From Diabrotica undecimpunctata (Eukaryota; Arthropoda; Insecta; Coleoptera; Chrysomelidae), in NCBI RefSeq assembly GCF_040954645.1, contig NC_092804.1, positions 90,428,316-90,492,315 on the forward strand: a DNA stretch of 64,000 nt, read 5' to 3'. Made by a program: the position numbers and the translations under genes. Below, one piece after another: positions 1-10,537 of the stretch. Position 1 is the first letter of the stretch, and each line of letters starts with the position of its first letter. The notes under the pieces were generated by a model that searched no databases, was not told the origin of the DNA, and saw only the letters and a list, made by a program, of their open reading frames with translations.

Positions 1-7
1 ATATATA

Positions 8-68
8 TATGTTATTTAAAAACACTCATTGCCCATAAAACTATACACAAACAAAACATCATAACAAT
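8..68 (+). repeat. 58-bp direct repeat, left copy; probable end of the Gypsy-1 5' LTR
   Basis: The segment beginning TATGTTATTTAAAAACACT recurs at 7967-8024 with a few substitutions and a 3-base gap. Here it is preceded by (AT)n and followed at once by a primer-binding-site-like sequence, as expected of the 3' end of a 5' LTR. Most of that LTR would lie outside the window, so the call is inferred from position. Confidence 0.55.
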
Positions 69-69
69 T

Positions 70-87
70 TGGCGCCCACCGCGGGGC
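70..87 (+). promoter_or_regulatory. Primer binding site-like sequence of Gypsy-1
   Basis: TGGCGCCCACCGCGGGGC follows the end of the repeat by one or two bases. It starts with TGG, complementary to a tRNA CCA end, and sits about 125 bp before the gag start codon, the standard place for a minus-strand primer site in LTR retrotransposons. The tRNA was not identified. Confidence 0.6.
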
Positions 88-211
88 TCTTTCTTTAAAA
101 GAATTAGTTTGGGAAGATAAGTGCTCTCATATAATTAAATTAATTTTCATTAGAAAGAAAACAAATTATAGATTTTATTTTTAATTATATTTGAACAAGT
201 AAAGTCTCAAA

Positions 212-1860
212 ATGTCTCAAGGAAAGAAAGGTACAAGAAGCAAAACTAATGAAGAAGATGTGGAAGTAGAAACACAACCGGTACAAGAGTAGATTTTAGT
301 TCAAGTTCCACAAGATACTGCAGAAATGAATCCAGAAAGAGAGGAAAATGTCAATATGGTAGCTTTGATGTCATTAATGATGCAGATGAACAAGACAATG
401 GAAGAGAATATGAAAAAAATGAAAGAGAATACGAAAAAAATGGAAGAGAATTCAAAAGAAGTCAAAGAAGACATGAAAAAAATAGAACTGAATTTGGAAG
501 AGAGTTCAAAAGAACATAAAGAAGACACGAAAAAAATGGAACAGAAATTGGAAGAGAATTATAGAAAATTAGAAAAGAAAATAGAAGATAATAATAATAA
601 AATTGTAAAACGAATAGAAAAACAAATGGATAAAAAACTTGAAGCTGCAGAGAAAAAAGTAGCAAATGAAATAAAAAATATACGGAATGACTACAACAAA
701 AGAATAGAAAATGAGAGGACAGAAGTAAATAGGATTATTCAAGATAATAAGATAGATATAGAACAGAAAATAGAGTTGCAGAAATGTAACTTAGAAGTAA
801 AAATTAACGAAGATAGGAGAAAGACAGAAGAAAAATTAGACGCTATGCAACAAAATATTCAAATAAATAGTAATCAAATAAGAAATGTGGAACAGAGAAT
901 AGATGATATTTCACAAATGAGAGACATAGGGAGACCTTACTTTAATTTAACAAATGAGACTGGGATTAAATTCTCTGGTAATATAAAAAATCTGCATCCT
1001 AGAATATACATAAATAGTTTAAAACATAAATTAAGATTAGTGAATAATATTAATGATATTAAAGATTATATTATTAGAATGACACTAAGTGACAATGCGG
1101 CAACTTGGTTTGCCAGTATTGAAAATGATTTGGATAATTTTCAAACATTTGAAAATCAATTTTTAAATTACTATTGGGGTGAATTAGAGCAAGCTAAATT
1201 TAGGGAAGTTCTATATTTTGAAAAGTATAATCACAATTTAAGATCAAATATGATAGATGATGCATTAAAACTGATAACAGTTGCAAAATATTTAGAACCA
1301 TCACTTAGAGAGGATGAAACAGTCTTAAATGTATCTAGACATTTTGATGCCGATGTCGTGCAAACAGTAACTGTACAAAATATTCAAACAATAGAGAGTT
1401 TTGTTAATTTTATTCAAAGAATACAAAGAGGTAATATGGCAAGTAATAATGATAACAATGATATTAGGATGAATAATAGTAATAGCAAAAACAATAATAA
1501 CTTTCAATATAATAAGATAATAATAATAAGATAATAATAATAAGATTCAATATAATCAACCTTATAGACAATCATACAATAATAATAGATATGGTAATAA
1601 TTTACAAAATTTTAATAATAATAACAATAATCAAAATAGACAGCATTTTAATAACAATACTAGTTATAATAGACAATATTTTAATAACAATACTAATTAT
1701 ACTAGACAATATTTTAACAATAGAAGAAATACAGAATGACCTAACTACAACAGACAGGTAAATTATGTACGAAGGAATAGAAGCTGCGAAGATAGTAAAC
1801 GAAATAGTACAAGGCAAGAAAATATGAGTAGAAGTCATAGTAGGGAAAGACATATATAAT
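212..1860 (+). pseudogene. gag: Gypsy-1 Gag, coiled-coil and Asn-rich, broken
   Basis: This is the structural capsid protein of a Ty3/Gypsy element. The probable start is the ATG at 212, followed in frame by a stop at 290-292; the long open stretch then runs from 326 to 1534. Residues about 25-190 are a highly charged coiled coil with repeated MKKMKEN/TKKMEEN heptad-like units. Residues about 220-370 look like a Gypsy capsid domain (YFNLTNETGIKFSGNIKNLH onwards, with a later TWFASIEND). The C-terminal part (1440-1860) is Asn-rich and continues in another frame past a slippage-prone AATAAT run; no CCHC zinc knuckle is visible. Family placement rests on the linked pol gene. Confidence 0.8.
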
Positions 1861-2100
1861 ATTAGATCCAAGTGGGCAGACACAATCTGACAATTCTAAC
1901 AATCAAAATTATGTTCAGTGAACCTTCTGAATTACAAGTGGGGCCATTGCCATTAGGAAAAACCTTCTGAATTTATTTCTTTAGATGAAGATAAAATTAT
2001 TGAATCTATTAATTTAATTTAAAGTTGGTTACATTATTTAAAAACTAATATCTTACATTACAATTCTGTGGCTAAAGGACTAGTTTCCAAGCCAACTCAC

Positions 2101-2101
<1 letters not shown>
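1861..2101 (+). other. Gag-protease junction without an open frame
   Basis: This is decayed linker sequence between the end of Gag and the protease, with several stops in all plus frames. I see no separate gene in it. Confidence 0.5.

Positions 2102-2154
<53 letters not shown>
2102..2154. repeat. (CA)n microsatellite
   Basis: About 26 uninterrupted CA units lie just upstream of the protease. They are translatable as a His-Thr run but have no coding meaning. Confidence 0.97.
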
Positions 2155-2159
<5 letters not shown>

Positions 2160-2160
2160 T

Positions 2161-2845
2161 AATTTAATTTATATAAATGCTATGGCCAAAAATAAAATGA
2201 TTAAGGTTATGATAGATACTGGTTCAGAAAGTACTTTAGTCTCGGAAAATTTTTGTTTTTAATACATTAAAACTACCAGATATAATTAAGATTCCAAAAA
2301 TTAAAATTGTTGGTGCAAATAATAAGAAGTTGGGTGAAATTAATACACTAGCCAGTTTTAAAATTAATATTCTCAATAAAGAAATTAATATGCAAGGATT
2401 TGTTGTCAAGGATTTATGTGTTGATATATTAATGGGAAATGACGAATTGGAAAAGAAGAAAGTAGAGATAGATTTTGAAGAAAAAATGGTAACTTTGGAA
2501 GGGCAAATAATTAAGTTTATGCAGAAAGATGAGGTGGAAGAAGGAATAAGAGTTAATAGGATATTATTAAAAGAAAGTAATGATGTTTATGAAGAAGAAA
2601 TGTATTTTGATGATAGGGAGATGTCCCAAAAGAATGTAAAGAATAATTGTAGTGAATATTTAAGGAATGGAAATTTTAAGCAGATGGATGCCTACGAGGT
2701 GGAGTGCGTAAAATTGGAAGCAAGGAATAATGAGTACATAATGAAGAATAATTTTATTTGTAAAGAAGAAGATGTGATAAAAGTTTTAAATTGCCCTGAA
2801 GAATATAAATCAATAGTCGTTTCCATATTTCAGCAACACAAGTGA
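2161..2845 (+). pseudogene. pol: Gypsy-1 retroviral-type aspartic protease and linker, frameshifted
   Basis: The protease active-site motif MIDTGSEST lies at about 2209-2235, just after the (CA)n tract. A shift in the T-rich stretch near 2255 moves the frame; it resumes at 2330 with a hydrophobic stretch and DILMGNDEL, matching the second conserved region of retropepsins (ILG-D in most Gypsy elements). The rest to the stop at 2843 is a charged linker of unknown role. The enzyme would cleave the Gag-Pol polyprotein; this copy cannot encode it intact. Confidence 0.8.
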
Positions 2846-3610
2846 TTTGTCAATAAAGAAAATAGAATTGCACAAAATTATATCCATAGTATAAAAGTTA
2901 AAGAAGAAAAAGATTTTAAAACAAATATGTTAGAAGATGGAATCATTGAGAAGGCAGATACACGTTTTATAAACCCTATAGTAGTAGTACGTAAAAGATC
3001 AGGTGAAATCAGGTTATGTTTGGATGCAAGGAATATTAATAAGATTACTGAAAAGCAAGTTAAAGCACCAATGAGTATAGATGGAATACTAGGAAGAATT
3101 ACAGGAATGTCATTTTTTACTAAAATTGATTTACAGCATAGTTTCTGGTTAATACCTCTAGAAAGAGAAAGTAGACACTATACGGGATTTCAGATAGATG
3201 GAGTAGTATATTAATTCAAAGTAGTACCATTTGGACTTCAATCATCTTGCAGTGCTCTATGTAGATGTCTTCATGATATTTTGGATCAATATGAACAATT
3301 TGTAATTCACTACATTGATGATATATTAATTTTTTCTAAAACGGCTGAAGATCATGAGAAACACCTAAAAATTGTAATCAACAGATTAGACAAAGTTGGA
3401 CTAAAAATAAATCAAGAAAAATGTACATTTTTTCAAAAAGAAGTAATATATCTAGGTTATAAACTTAACACTAAGGGAATCGAAATGGATACAGAACGGA
3501 CACAGGTCATTCATAAATATAAAACACTACACAATCTAAGAACTTTAAGAGGATTTATTGGAATAATTAATTATTATAAAAGGATGATACCAGATCTAAG
3601 TATAAAATAA
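2846..3610 (+). pseudogene. pol: Gypsy-1 reverse transcriptase domain, with stops
   Basis: RNA-dependent DNA polymerase of a Ty3/Gypsy element. Visible motifs in order are GIIEKADTRFINPIVVVRKR (fingers), RLCLDARNIN, FFTKIDLQHSFWLIPL, VVPFGLQSSCSALCRCL, the catalytic HYIDDILIFSKT and the thumb segment KCTFFQKEVIYLGYKL. In-frame stops fall at 2843, 3212 and 3608. The polymerase motif is YIDD, an accepted variant of YxDD. Upstream protease and downstream RNase H are in the same frame, so this was one pol polyprotein, inactivated mainly by point mutations. Confidence 0.92.
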
Positions 3611-4363
3611 ATTCCCTGACTTGAATTGCTGAGGAAAGGTGTAAAATGGAGATGGGATCAGAGAAGAGAACTAGCATTCCAAGAAATCAAAAACATTTTT
3701 CTGTCAAATTTAAAAATATACCATCCTGACTACACACAGCCATTCATATTAAGAACAGATGCATCCATAGAGTGATTATCAGGGGTATTATTACAAATAC
3801 ATGATGGGGTCGAATACCCGATACAATTCATTTCAAGAATTACAAAGCCCTATGAAAAGGGTTACTCAGTTTCAGAATTAGAACTAGCAAGTATCATACA
3901 CTGTGTCACAAAATTAAGATTTTATTTGTTGGGTAATGAATTTACTATAGAAACAGATCACCAAGCTTTAACATCTATATTAAATAACAAATATGGAAAC
4001 AGTCGAGTACACCATTGGAATCTAATACTGAGTGAATGCAGTTTTGAAATCAAATACATTTCTGGAAAATCCAACATAGTGGCAGATGCTTTGTCAAGGT
4101 TAGAAAATACATCACAAAAAGGGCAGCGAACAATAAAAATTGGATTAAATCAGTTATTAGAAAGCACTGGATTATATTCTAAAGAAGAAATCATAAGAGA
4201 TCAGATCAATTTGAATGAAAAACAAAAAGTCCTTAGGAAAGATGGGGTGTATTATAAAATAATTAATGGCATAGCAGTATATGTAATAAGTAGAATTTTG
4301 GCAAGGAAAATATTGAAAAATTTACATAACAATTACATGCATATTGGTTCAAGAAAGCTATAG
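3611..4363 (+). pseudogene. pol: Gypsy-1 RNase H domain
   Basis: The tether and RNase H follow the RT in the same frame: LRTDASIE, with a stop at about 3774 right after it, then QFISRITKPYEKGYSVSELE, FTIETDHQAL and the C-terminal SNIVADALSRL that ends RNase H in Gypsy elements. The stretch from about 4140 (KIGLNQLLESTG onwards) leads into the integrase and ends with the HNNYMHIG half of its HHCC zinc motif at the stop in 4361-4363. Confidence 0.9.
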
Positions 4364-4950
4364 ATGCTATTTAGGGATAATTATTTTGCAAAGAATGACA
4401 TAAGTACTTATAGCAAAAGAAATTACTACCCAATGCCATATATGTCAAATAAACAAAGAAAAGAATTTCAAAAACCAGAACACATATAAATCTATTGTTG
4501 CATATGAAAAACTAAATACAGTTTCCATGGATTTCATCTCAAATTTAGTTCCCAGTCAAACAGGAAAAAAGCATATACTAGTGATAGTTGATTTATATAC
4601 AAAATTTATTAAACTATATCCTTGCTCAAGAACAAATGTTAAAACATTGAAATTATATATTAATCAATTTTTCGAAGAAATAGGACCATTTAGAAATTGC
4701 ATAATAGATAACGCTACATATTTTAACAACCAAAAATTTCGGGCATTTTGTGAGAAAAAGGGAATCAACATTCATTTTACAAGTATCAGACATCCTCAGG
4801 CAAATCCTGCAGAAAGATATATTAAAGAAGTTAGAATGTCTTTCTAAAAATAATATGAAAAGTGTAAAACTTACCATTCATATTGATGAAAGCCTTTTGA
4901 ACGGAAAGAAGGAAAATGGTAATGAATGCTTACCTAGATCTTGTCTATAA
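4364..4950 (+). pseudogene. pol: Gypsy-1 integrase, frameshifted and truncated
   Basis: The cysteine pair of the zinc motif (CHIC) is readable near 4430-4445 in a shifted frame. The catalytic core is open at 4527-4847: MDFISNLVPSQTGK with the first Asp, IIDNATYFNNQKF with the second, and QANPAERYIKEV with the catalytic Glu. The reading frame stops soon after the Glu and the C-terminal domain is missing or scrambled up to about 4950. Integrase inserts the cDNA into the genome; this copy is dead. Confidence 0.9.
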
Positions 4951-5884
4951 ACAAACAGAGCACAATGATATAGACGCTTAGATTAGGTTATATTTATTCA
5001 TTGTTAAAATATAGCCTCTATTTGACATGACAATTGACATAGACAGGCAACAGGGATGTATTTAATAGAACAATTTTAAATAAACAAATGGAATTATTTA
5101 ATTTAATATATTTACAAATGTGTCTGGATAAGAAAATTAATATTTAAAAAAATAATAAGTGAATTATTTCTTTTAAAATTAATTTTGGGGTATTGAGATG
5201 ATATTAAATATAGGAGAAACAAAGGTAGTGTTTAAAGAAATAATTTATAAGTTATATACTAGAGAATATTAAAAAAAAAGGATTTATATGATGGCATTTT
5301 TAAGAAATTAACATAATAATAAGTTTAAAAAGTTTTTATTTTGCAATGTATTTGGTTATTTTAATAATTATGATATTGTAAATATGTTTGAGTGAGCCAT
5401 CTTTATAGGCAACCAAATATAGACTCAAGTAAATTTAGTTGTAGGAACTTTGATAAATAATCATTATGGATTAAAAAATAGGGTTATTTATTAATTTTAG
5501 ATTTAATTTATATATAAATTTATATTCTGATCTGAAAAGCCTAAATTTCCATAAAATTCTCGATAGAATTTTAGTTAGAATAGTAATCTTCTAGATAGAA
5601 TAGGAAAGAATTATCTAGAAATATAAAAACAAGATGTCAATAGAAAGAATTTAACCTTTGTTCGCAGTAGAATCTTCGCGAACATTGTAATGTCTATGAA
5701 ATAGAAGGATTCGAATATATTTTCTTTCAAGAGTATTCGTGAACATTAAAAATGATATAAATATGATGTGATTTGGATTCAAAATGGTCAGTTAGTGGGT
5801 CAGTAAGTCAGAATATAGTCAATTAGTATAGTTCAGTCAAGGTACTCAGGTATCAGTAATGAAGATTAAGAAACAGAATTAAAA

Positions 5885-5999
5885 GAGTATTAATTGAAGA
5901 TTTAAAATTATGTTATGTATATGGTGATTGGAGAATGGAAGAGAGTATTAATTGAAAATTAAAATTATATAATGTATATGGTGATTGGAGATTGGAAGA
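5885..5999. repeat. 58-bp tandem duplication
   Basis: Two adjacent copies start with GAGTATTAATTGAA at 5885 and 5943, differing by a few substitutions and a 1-2 base indel. Confidence 0.9.
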
Positions 6000-6260
6000 A
6001 AAAAAAGATTATTAGAAAGAAGAATAAATAGAAAAGAAGAAAGAACAATATTTTACCGATTTATAAATACTATTAAGAAGAAAAATATTCTAAAATAGTG
6101 GAAGCTGATAATTAAAAAATTGTGGTATATTTGGCAAGGCAAGTTTACAAAAAGAAGGATAACCGAGGTGGACAACGAAGACATTGAGTGGTGATTAAAA
6201 TCTTTTGGGGAACAGTTTCATATAGGCATTCAGTGACAGAAAGGTACCAAATTTTGTTAA

Positions 6261-6392
6261 TATAATTTAAATAGTGTTATAAGAATTTCAATTTAAAGAT
6301 AGTTTGTTTTAAATTTACATTGTCTATATAATTTAATTAGTGTCATAAGAATTTCAATTTAAAGATAGTTTGTTTTAAATTTACATTGTCTA
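6261..6392. repeat. 66-bp tandem duplication
   Basis: Two adjacent near-identical copies (6261-6326 and 6327-6392) start TATAATTTAAATAG or TATAATTTAATTAG and end CATTGTCTA. Only a few positions differ, so the duplication is recent. Confidence 0.93.
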
Positions 6393-6480
6393 TGTTGGAT
6401 ATATATGTGTGTTTCATAATAGATATAATAAAGATAATTTCAAAAAGTGCTTACAAACTAATTCTTTGAGAACCGCGATA

Positions 6481-7453
6481 AAAACCCTATTAGATACCTT
6501 TTTGCCATAACATCGTAAGTGACAAATTTAGGGAAAATAGTTTTATTGAAGCATCGTATCTATCAAGCCGCCAGGCACCTCCCAGCAAAATTATCGTAAG
6601 GTATATTAGCATAGTCTTGGAGAAAAAACCGAATTTGCTGTAACGTAAGTCACATAAAAATGTGAACAAATTAATTTTGTAGTTGTGAAAACATCGCATG
6701 GTCACCAAAACATCGCAAGGTGCAAGTCACGTGGTACAAAAATTGCTACTTACGATGCAGTGAAGTACGTTACGATCTGTTAGTGCACTGTGTATAGCCG
6801 CAGAGTCAGAACGTAAGTACCACAAAATAATTTTTTCGGTAATTATTTATGGTTTTTTCTTTTACTTTCGTTGAGATTTGTAGAAAACATTGTAAAAAAT
6901 GTAGATCAAAATCTAGATTTCCTCAACATAACGTAGTTTTTTTCAAATTATAGAGGTTTCTTTGTAATTGTATTGGTGTGATAGGTAATGGTTGTTCTAG
7001 ATTTATTTCGTCTCAAGTGAATCATAATCCTATCTTTTTGTATTATTTTGTAGTGAGTATTATAAGGTACTACAAGTTCCATATTTTATGTACAAGGTGT
7101 CTTACCTCGGTTGACACATTTTTGGTCAATATAGGATGTTTCATCTCACGCGTAATATTGCGTAAGATTGAATAATACAAGATTTACTCCGTACTGATCG
7201 TACATGATGCAATACTGCGTCTTTACAACATTACGCACTATTAAGTAAGATTGAATAATACAAGATAAATCCCGTACCGATCGAGCTATCGGACGGCCAC
7301 ACCGTTAATCATACCTGGCGAAAATAAAATAAAAGACAAGAAGAATGGAGGCCACATTTGGCGCACTTATAATCTAAAATAATATAACTTTTATAAGTAA
7401 TATTTTAAAGTCGACAAACAAGATAAAATATTCTTTTATTTCAGATTATCGCC
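6481..7453. other. Noncoding region with repeated CATCGYAAG-like motifs and a 39-bp direct repeat
   Basis: No gene is recognised. Between 6505 and 6790 variants of ATCGYAAGG or ACGTAAGTCAC recur at least six times on both strands. A 39-bp segment starting GTAAGATTGAATAATACAAG occurs at 7162-7200 and again at 7245-7283. The sequence before 7454 ends in TTCTTTTATTTCAG, a good 3' splice site. Confidence 0.6.
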
Positions 7454-7978
7454 ATGAGTAGTAGATTAAGACATCTAGTAAGATTAGCTCTTAGTTCTCA
7501 AGGAACAGAAGAACCAAATGCCATACCGTCTTTGGTAACCACTCGGTCTGAGTCTTCACATGAGTTGGTGTCACTCTCACTATATGTGGGTGACTCTAAC
7601 TTTGACAGCGAATTATTTGAAATATCTTCAGTTTCGTATGATGTAAAAGACTCAGCATCTTTGTATGTATCTAGCGAATTTGAAGAGATTCCACTGGTAT
7701 CGCAGAAGTTCTTCGACACCATAATAGACGCAACCACATGCTCTAGCACCAGTGTTCCTTCACAAGTTGGTCAAATCTCGAACTTGAAAGATTTACAATC
7801 TTCAGACGCGGTTGTAATTAGTTTAGACGAACCTATAATTTACCACATCACTGCTGACGGAACAGAAATAAAATCCAAATGTAATGTGCCAAGTTCTGCA
7901 GTTAATGATGACCTTCACCAGAACCAGCCAGTAGTTTCAACACGACCCTCTATGAAACTCGTTGACTATGTTATTTAA
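7454..7978 (+). CDS. Unassigned 174-residue acidic, Ser-rich protein or first part of one
   Basis: The open frame starts at an ATG eight bases after a splice-acceptor-like TTATTTCAG. The N-terminus MSSRLRHLVRLALSSQ is basic; the remainder is rich in Ser, Val, Asp and Glu with no transmembrane segment, signal peptide or known motif. Composition is less AT-biased than its surroundings and the frame has no low-complexity runs, which favours real coding sequence. The frame runs into the 58-bp repeat and stops five codons later, so the true C-terminus may be lost. It could be a broken host or transposon exon, or a divergent gag start: ATTTGGCGC, resembling the primer site at the window start, lies about 100 bp upstream. 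Confidence 0.45.
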   Translation: MSSRLRHLVRLALSSQGTEEPNAIPSLVTTRSESSHELVSLSLYVGDSNFDSELFEISSVSYDVKDSASLYVSSEFEEIPLVSQKFFDTIIDATTCSSTSVPSQVGQISNLKDLQSSDAVVISLDEPIIYHITADGTEIKSKCNVPSSAVNDDLHQNQPVVSTRPSMKLVDYVI

Positions 7979-8018
7979 AAACACTTATTGCTCATAAAAC
8001 TATACACAAACAAAACAT

Positions 8019-8024
<6 letters not shown>
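7967..8024 (+). repeat. 58-bp direct repeat, right copy
   Basis: This copy of the segment at 8-68 ends ACATAACAAT and abuts a (TA)n run. If it is the end of the Gypsy-1 3' LTR the element spans the first 8 kb. The sequence upstream of the two copies differs, so the call is open. Confidence 0.5.

Positions 8025-8090
<66 letters not shown>
8023..8090. repeat. (TA)n microsatellite
   Basis: An uninterrupted AT dinucleotide run of about 34 units lies just after the right copy of the 58-bp repeat. Confidence 0.98.
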
Positions 8091-8094
<4 letters not shown>

Positions 8095-8114
8095 GCATAA
8101 GCTATTTTTTGGGT

Positions 8115-8349
8115 TTGAAATATACCATCCTTAAATAACAATAAATATTTAATTATTTTATGTTTGATTTTGATGACATCGCTAAAATGATGCAAACTTT
8201 AAAACAAGAAAATTAATAAGGAAACAAACTCGGCGCATTGAAAAATGATTGCTAATATTTTGTAAATCCTCCTTCATTATCAATTACAGCCTGTAGTCGT
8301 ATAGGCGTTGATTCGACCAACTTGCTAGTGTACTCTGGGAAAGTACTTC
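8115..8349 (-). pseudogene. Tc1/mariner-like transposase C-terminal fossil with 3' flank
   Basis: On the minus strand 8349-8252 reads EYTSKLVESTPIRLQAVI and then DNEGGFTKY before a stop. This matches the usual C-terminus of Tc1-type transposases (a LVESMPRR-QAVI and GG-TKY pattern, known from the family). The catalytic domain is gone. The 3' flank (8115-8200) has a second copy near 40280-40345, confirming a dispersed repeat. Confidence 0.75.
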
Positions 8350-9112
8350 AGCAATTTTTACTTTCAATTCATTTATATTTGATATTGGGGTACTATTTAC
8401 TTGATTTTTTCAATGCTGCAGCAACTTGGAGTGTGGATGAGTACGATGTTGATTTCACCCTATAGAAATAAAATTGGTAACACCCTATAGGAAGCTGATT
8501 ATAAGAAATACCACGGTAGCTCTAGTCTCAGAGATTATACGGATGGATTTTTATAGATGTTATCAGTAAAAGCTGTGGGAGATATCAGACTATGAAAAGC
8601 AAATTATAAGGAGAAGAGATATTATAACGATCAGTATCAGGTCTTATTTTCTAATCATAAGCTAACCTAGGAGAAACATAGAAAATAAACAAACAAAAAA
8701 ACATGGTATACCTAGAAAGAAAACAATATATGAATTACTTATTAGGAGGTAGCCTACCTTTACCATATTCCCTAGATACACCTTATCATCTGAAAGAGAG
8801 TTATAAAAAAAATAGGAATAGTAATACAAGTCGTAATGTTATGGTCTATTTATCGTTAAATATTTATTAATAAATTATTGCCATAGTCTTAATTTTAGAC
8901 GCTGGAAAGCTTTCTTAGTCTTCACAATAAAAATACATATAGGAAACTAATCTCATTAAAACTAGAAACAAAATTCTTTAAAAATTAAATACATAAAGTT
9001 AATTTAACAAATTTTTCTAATAACAACAAAAGTTTTTTAAATGAAATCAATAAAACTGTTATTATTATTATAATCACTGAATAGCTATATGTCGAACACT
9101 CTAAAGACTCTG
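8350..9112. other. Unassigned AT-rich sequence
   Basis: No open frame above background. CACCCTATAG occurs twice (near 8457 and 8481). No element was recognised. Confidence 0.5.
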
Positions 9113-9174
9113 CGTCATACAGCCAGACACTTTTGTGTCTGGCTATATGACGATAAGTCTAAGCCAAAAAAAAA
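9113..9174 (+). mobile_element. Non-LTR 3'-end stub with poly(A), preceded by an inverted copy
   Basis: GTGTCTGGCTATATGACG at 9135-9152, then ATAAGTCTAAGCC and a run of nine A, is the 3' end of the poly(A)-tailed element seen on the minus strand at 63501-63551. The preceding 18 bases (9113-9130) are its inverted copy, giving a 17-of-18-base hairpin with a TTTT loop. Confidence 0.75.
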
Positions 9175-9394
9175 CTTGTTAATGATCACTTTGTAAGATA
9201 AGTACACAAAATTTGTACTTATGTATATACTGAACTAAACACAAACTCAAAATAAAGTCGACTTTATTTAGATCGGATGAGCTAGCTGGCCATCGAATAT
9301 GAGTGTAGTGAGGTCACACAATATTGCACAATGTTTTAAATCTTTTGTAATTTTCACACATAAAATTATCTCGGTATTGTTTAATAATGATAAT
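9175..9394. other. Left flank of BEL-1, unassigned
   Basis: AT-rich flank with no recognisable gene. It does not obviously continue the piggyBac gene seen on the other side of BEL-1, and the bases next to the two LTRs do not form a target duplication. Confidence 0.5.
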
Positions 9395-10058
9395 TGGAGG
9401 GGTGCCGGTGTTTAACATCCCTTCAGGGAGATCCTTGAATGAAATCAGTGTCTCTTTCAGCGGTTTGCACTTGCTGTAAGTCCAATGTTCCGCTAGCCTT
9501 CGAAAGCTCAGTAGAGAAACTTAGATGGACTCTTAGGATGTGCTGTGATCTGGCCTGTTTGAAAAGGCTGACAAAATTTAATAAAACACGTGCTTTTTTA
9601 GCTAGAATTGTAATGAAAAACTTAAAGAATGGGCAAGAAATAGAAATTTATAGTATTAACAGTGAGTGAATTATTGTAAAGAACCTAATTAGAAAATGTA
9701 TACAGGTTACCAAACTTCCGAAAACACCATAACGAGATCTTCACATAACGGTCCCGGTTTATTTTGCGTAACTTTGAGCGTGGAGAAGGACTCTCCGAAA
9801 ATTAACAGGTCTTTACCATAAGAATGTTACTAACTCACTGTTGCCGCTAAAAACCCCCGAAAATACGCATCTTTGCATTTGAATGATCATTCAAGGTCAA
9901 AGAGGCGGAGACTAACAGTTTCTACGAAACAAGACTGCAGTATATGCACCCTGTGATTATTTTGACATATTTGTGTATCAGAGGCTGCGCGGAAATACGA
10001 GTATATTTATTAATTATGAAAATAGAATTATCTGGTTGGAGATTATAGTTCTCCAACA
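9395..10058 (-). repeat. BEL-1 3' LTR (664 bp)
   Basis: On the plus strand it runs TGGAGGGGTGCCGGTG to TAGTTCTCCAACA, i.e. TG...CA ends. It matches the right-hand LTR along its whole length with scattered substitutions. The spurious open frame at 9439-9669 lies inside it and is not a gene. Confidence 0.95.
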
Positions 10059-10066
10059 TTCCCCCC
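10059..10066 (-). promoter_or_regulatory. BEL-1 polypurine tract
   Basis: On the minus strand GGGGGGAA lies directly next to the 3' LTR start TGTTGGAG, the expected plus-strand primer position. Confidence 0.8.
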
Positions 10067-10090
10067 GGCGTTAGAGCCTTGTGGTCTAAC

Positions 10091-10537
10091 CTACTCTTCT
10101 TTATCTTGCCTAGGGAGAACCGAAATTTTAGAGATTGCTCTTGTAAATTGACCATTGATGGTCTTTAACTTGACCACTCTGACTTTGCCATCTTGACCGG
10201 GCATTGTATCAACTACCCGTGCTAGAGGCCATTTAAGAGGAGGTACATCGTCCTCTCTCAGAAGAACTAAGTCATTGATTTTTATGTTATCCCTTGGTCG
10301 GGACCATTTTGGAGAGTTTTGTAAGCGGTTTAAGTAGTCAACAGACCACTTTTTCCAGAAACTTTGTTGTACTTTTGCAATTTGCTGAAACACGGATAGT
10401 TTATATTCCGGGATTTTTTCTAAGTTTTGCTCAGGATGCGCTGTCAGGCTGGAGCCAATTATAAAGTGATCAGGACTGAGAAAAGTGTAATCAGAAGGGT
10501 CGCTGGACATGGCACAGATAGGCCTTGAATTCATCAC
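10091..10537 (-). pseudogene. pol: BEL-1 pol C-terminal domain (DUF5641-like)
   Basis: This is the last part of a BEL/Pao integrase. It reads NSRPICAMSSDPSDYTFLSP, then FIIGSSLTAHPEQNL, then QQSFWKKWSVDYLNRLQNSP and the conserved WPLARVVDTMPGQDGKVRVV. The NSRP motif, the WP-ARV strand and the length (about 148 residues) fit the domain well. It is open here but the upstream integrase part is in a different frame, so it is a fragment. The same domain of BEL-2 is at 48876-49248. Confidence 0.9.

Larger units (their letters stand above)
4951..6480 (+). other. Gypsy-1 3' noncoding and LTR-like region
   Basis: There is no coding potential in about 1.5 kb. It contains two short tandem duplications (annotated separately) and AATAAA-like sequences, one near 6428. 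The stretch 5640-5870 has a promoter-like look (TATAAATATG near 5757, GTCAGTTAG repeats). The reverse complement of 6442-6478 shares CGCGG and an AAAGAATTAGTTT block with the leader at 80-130. I could not fix a 3' LTR. Confidence 0.4.

Noticed and set aside
6400..6480. 3' LTR end of Gypsy-1 at about 6470
   Set aside because: A polyadenylation-like signal and a GCTTACA end are suggestive, but no direct match to the 5' LTR fragment exists; the only similarity to the leader is in inverse orientation.
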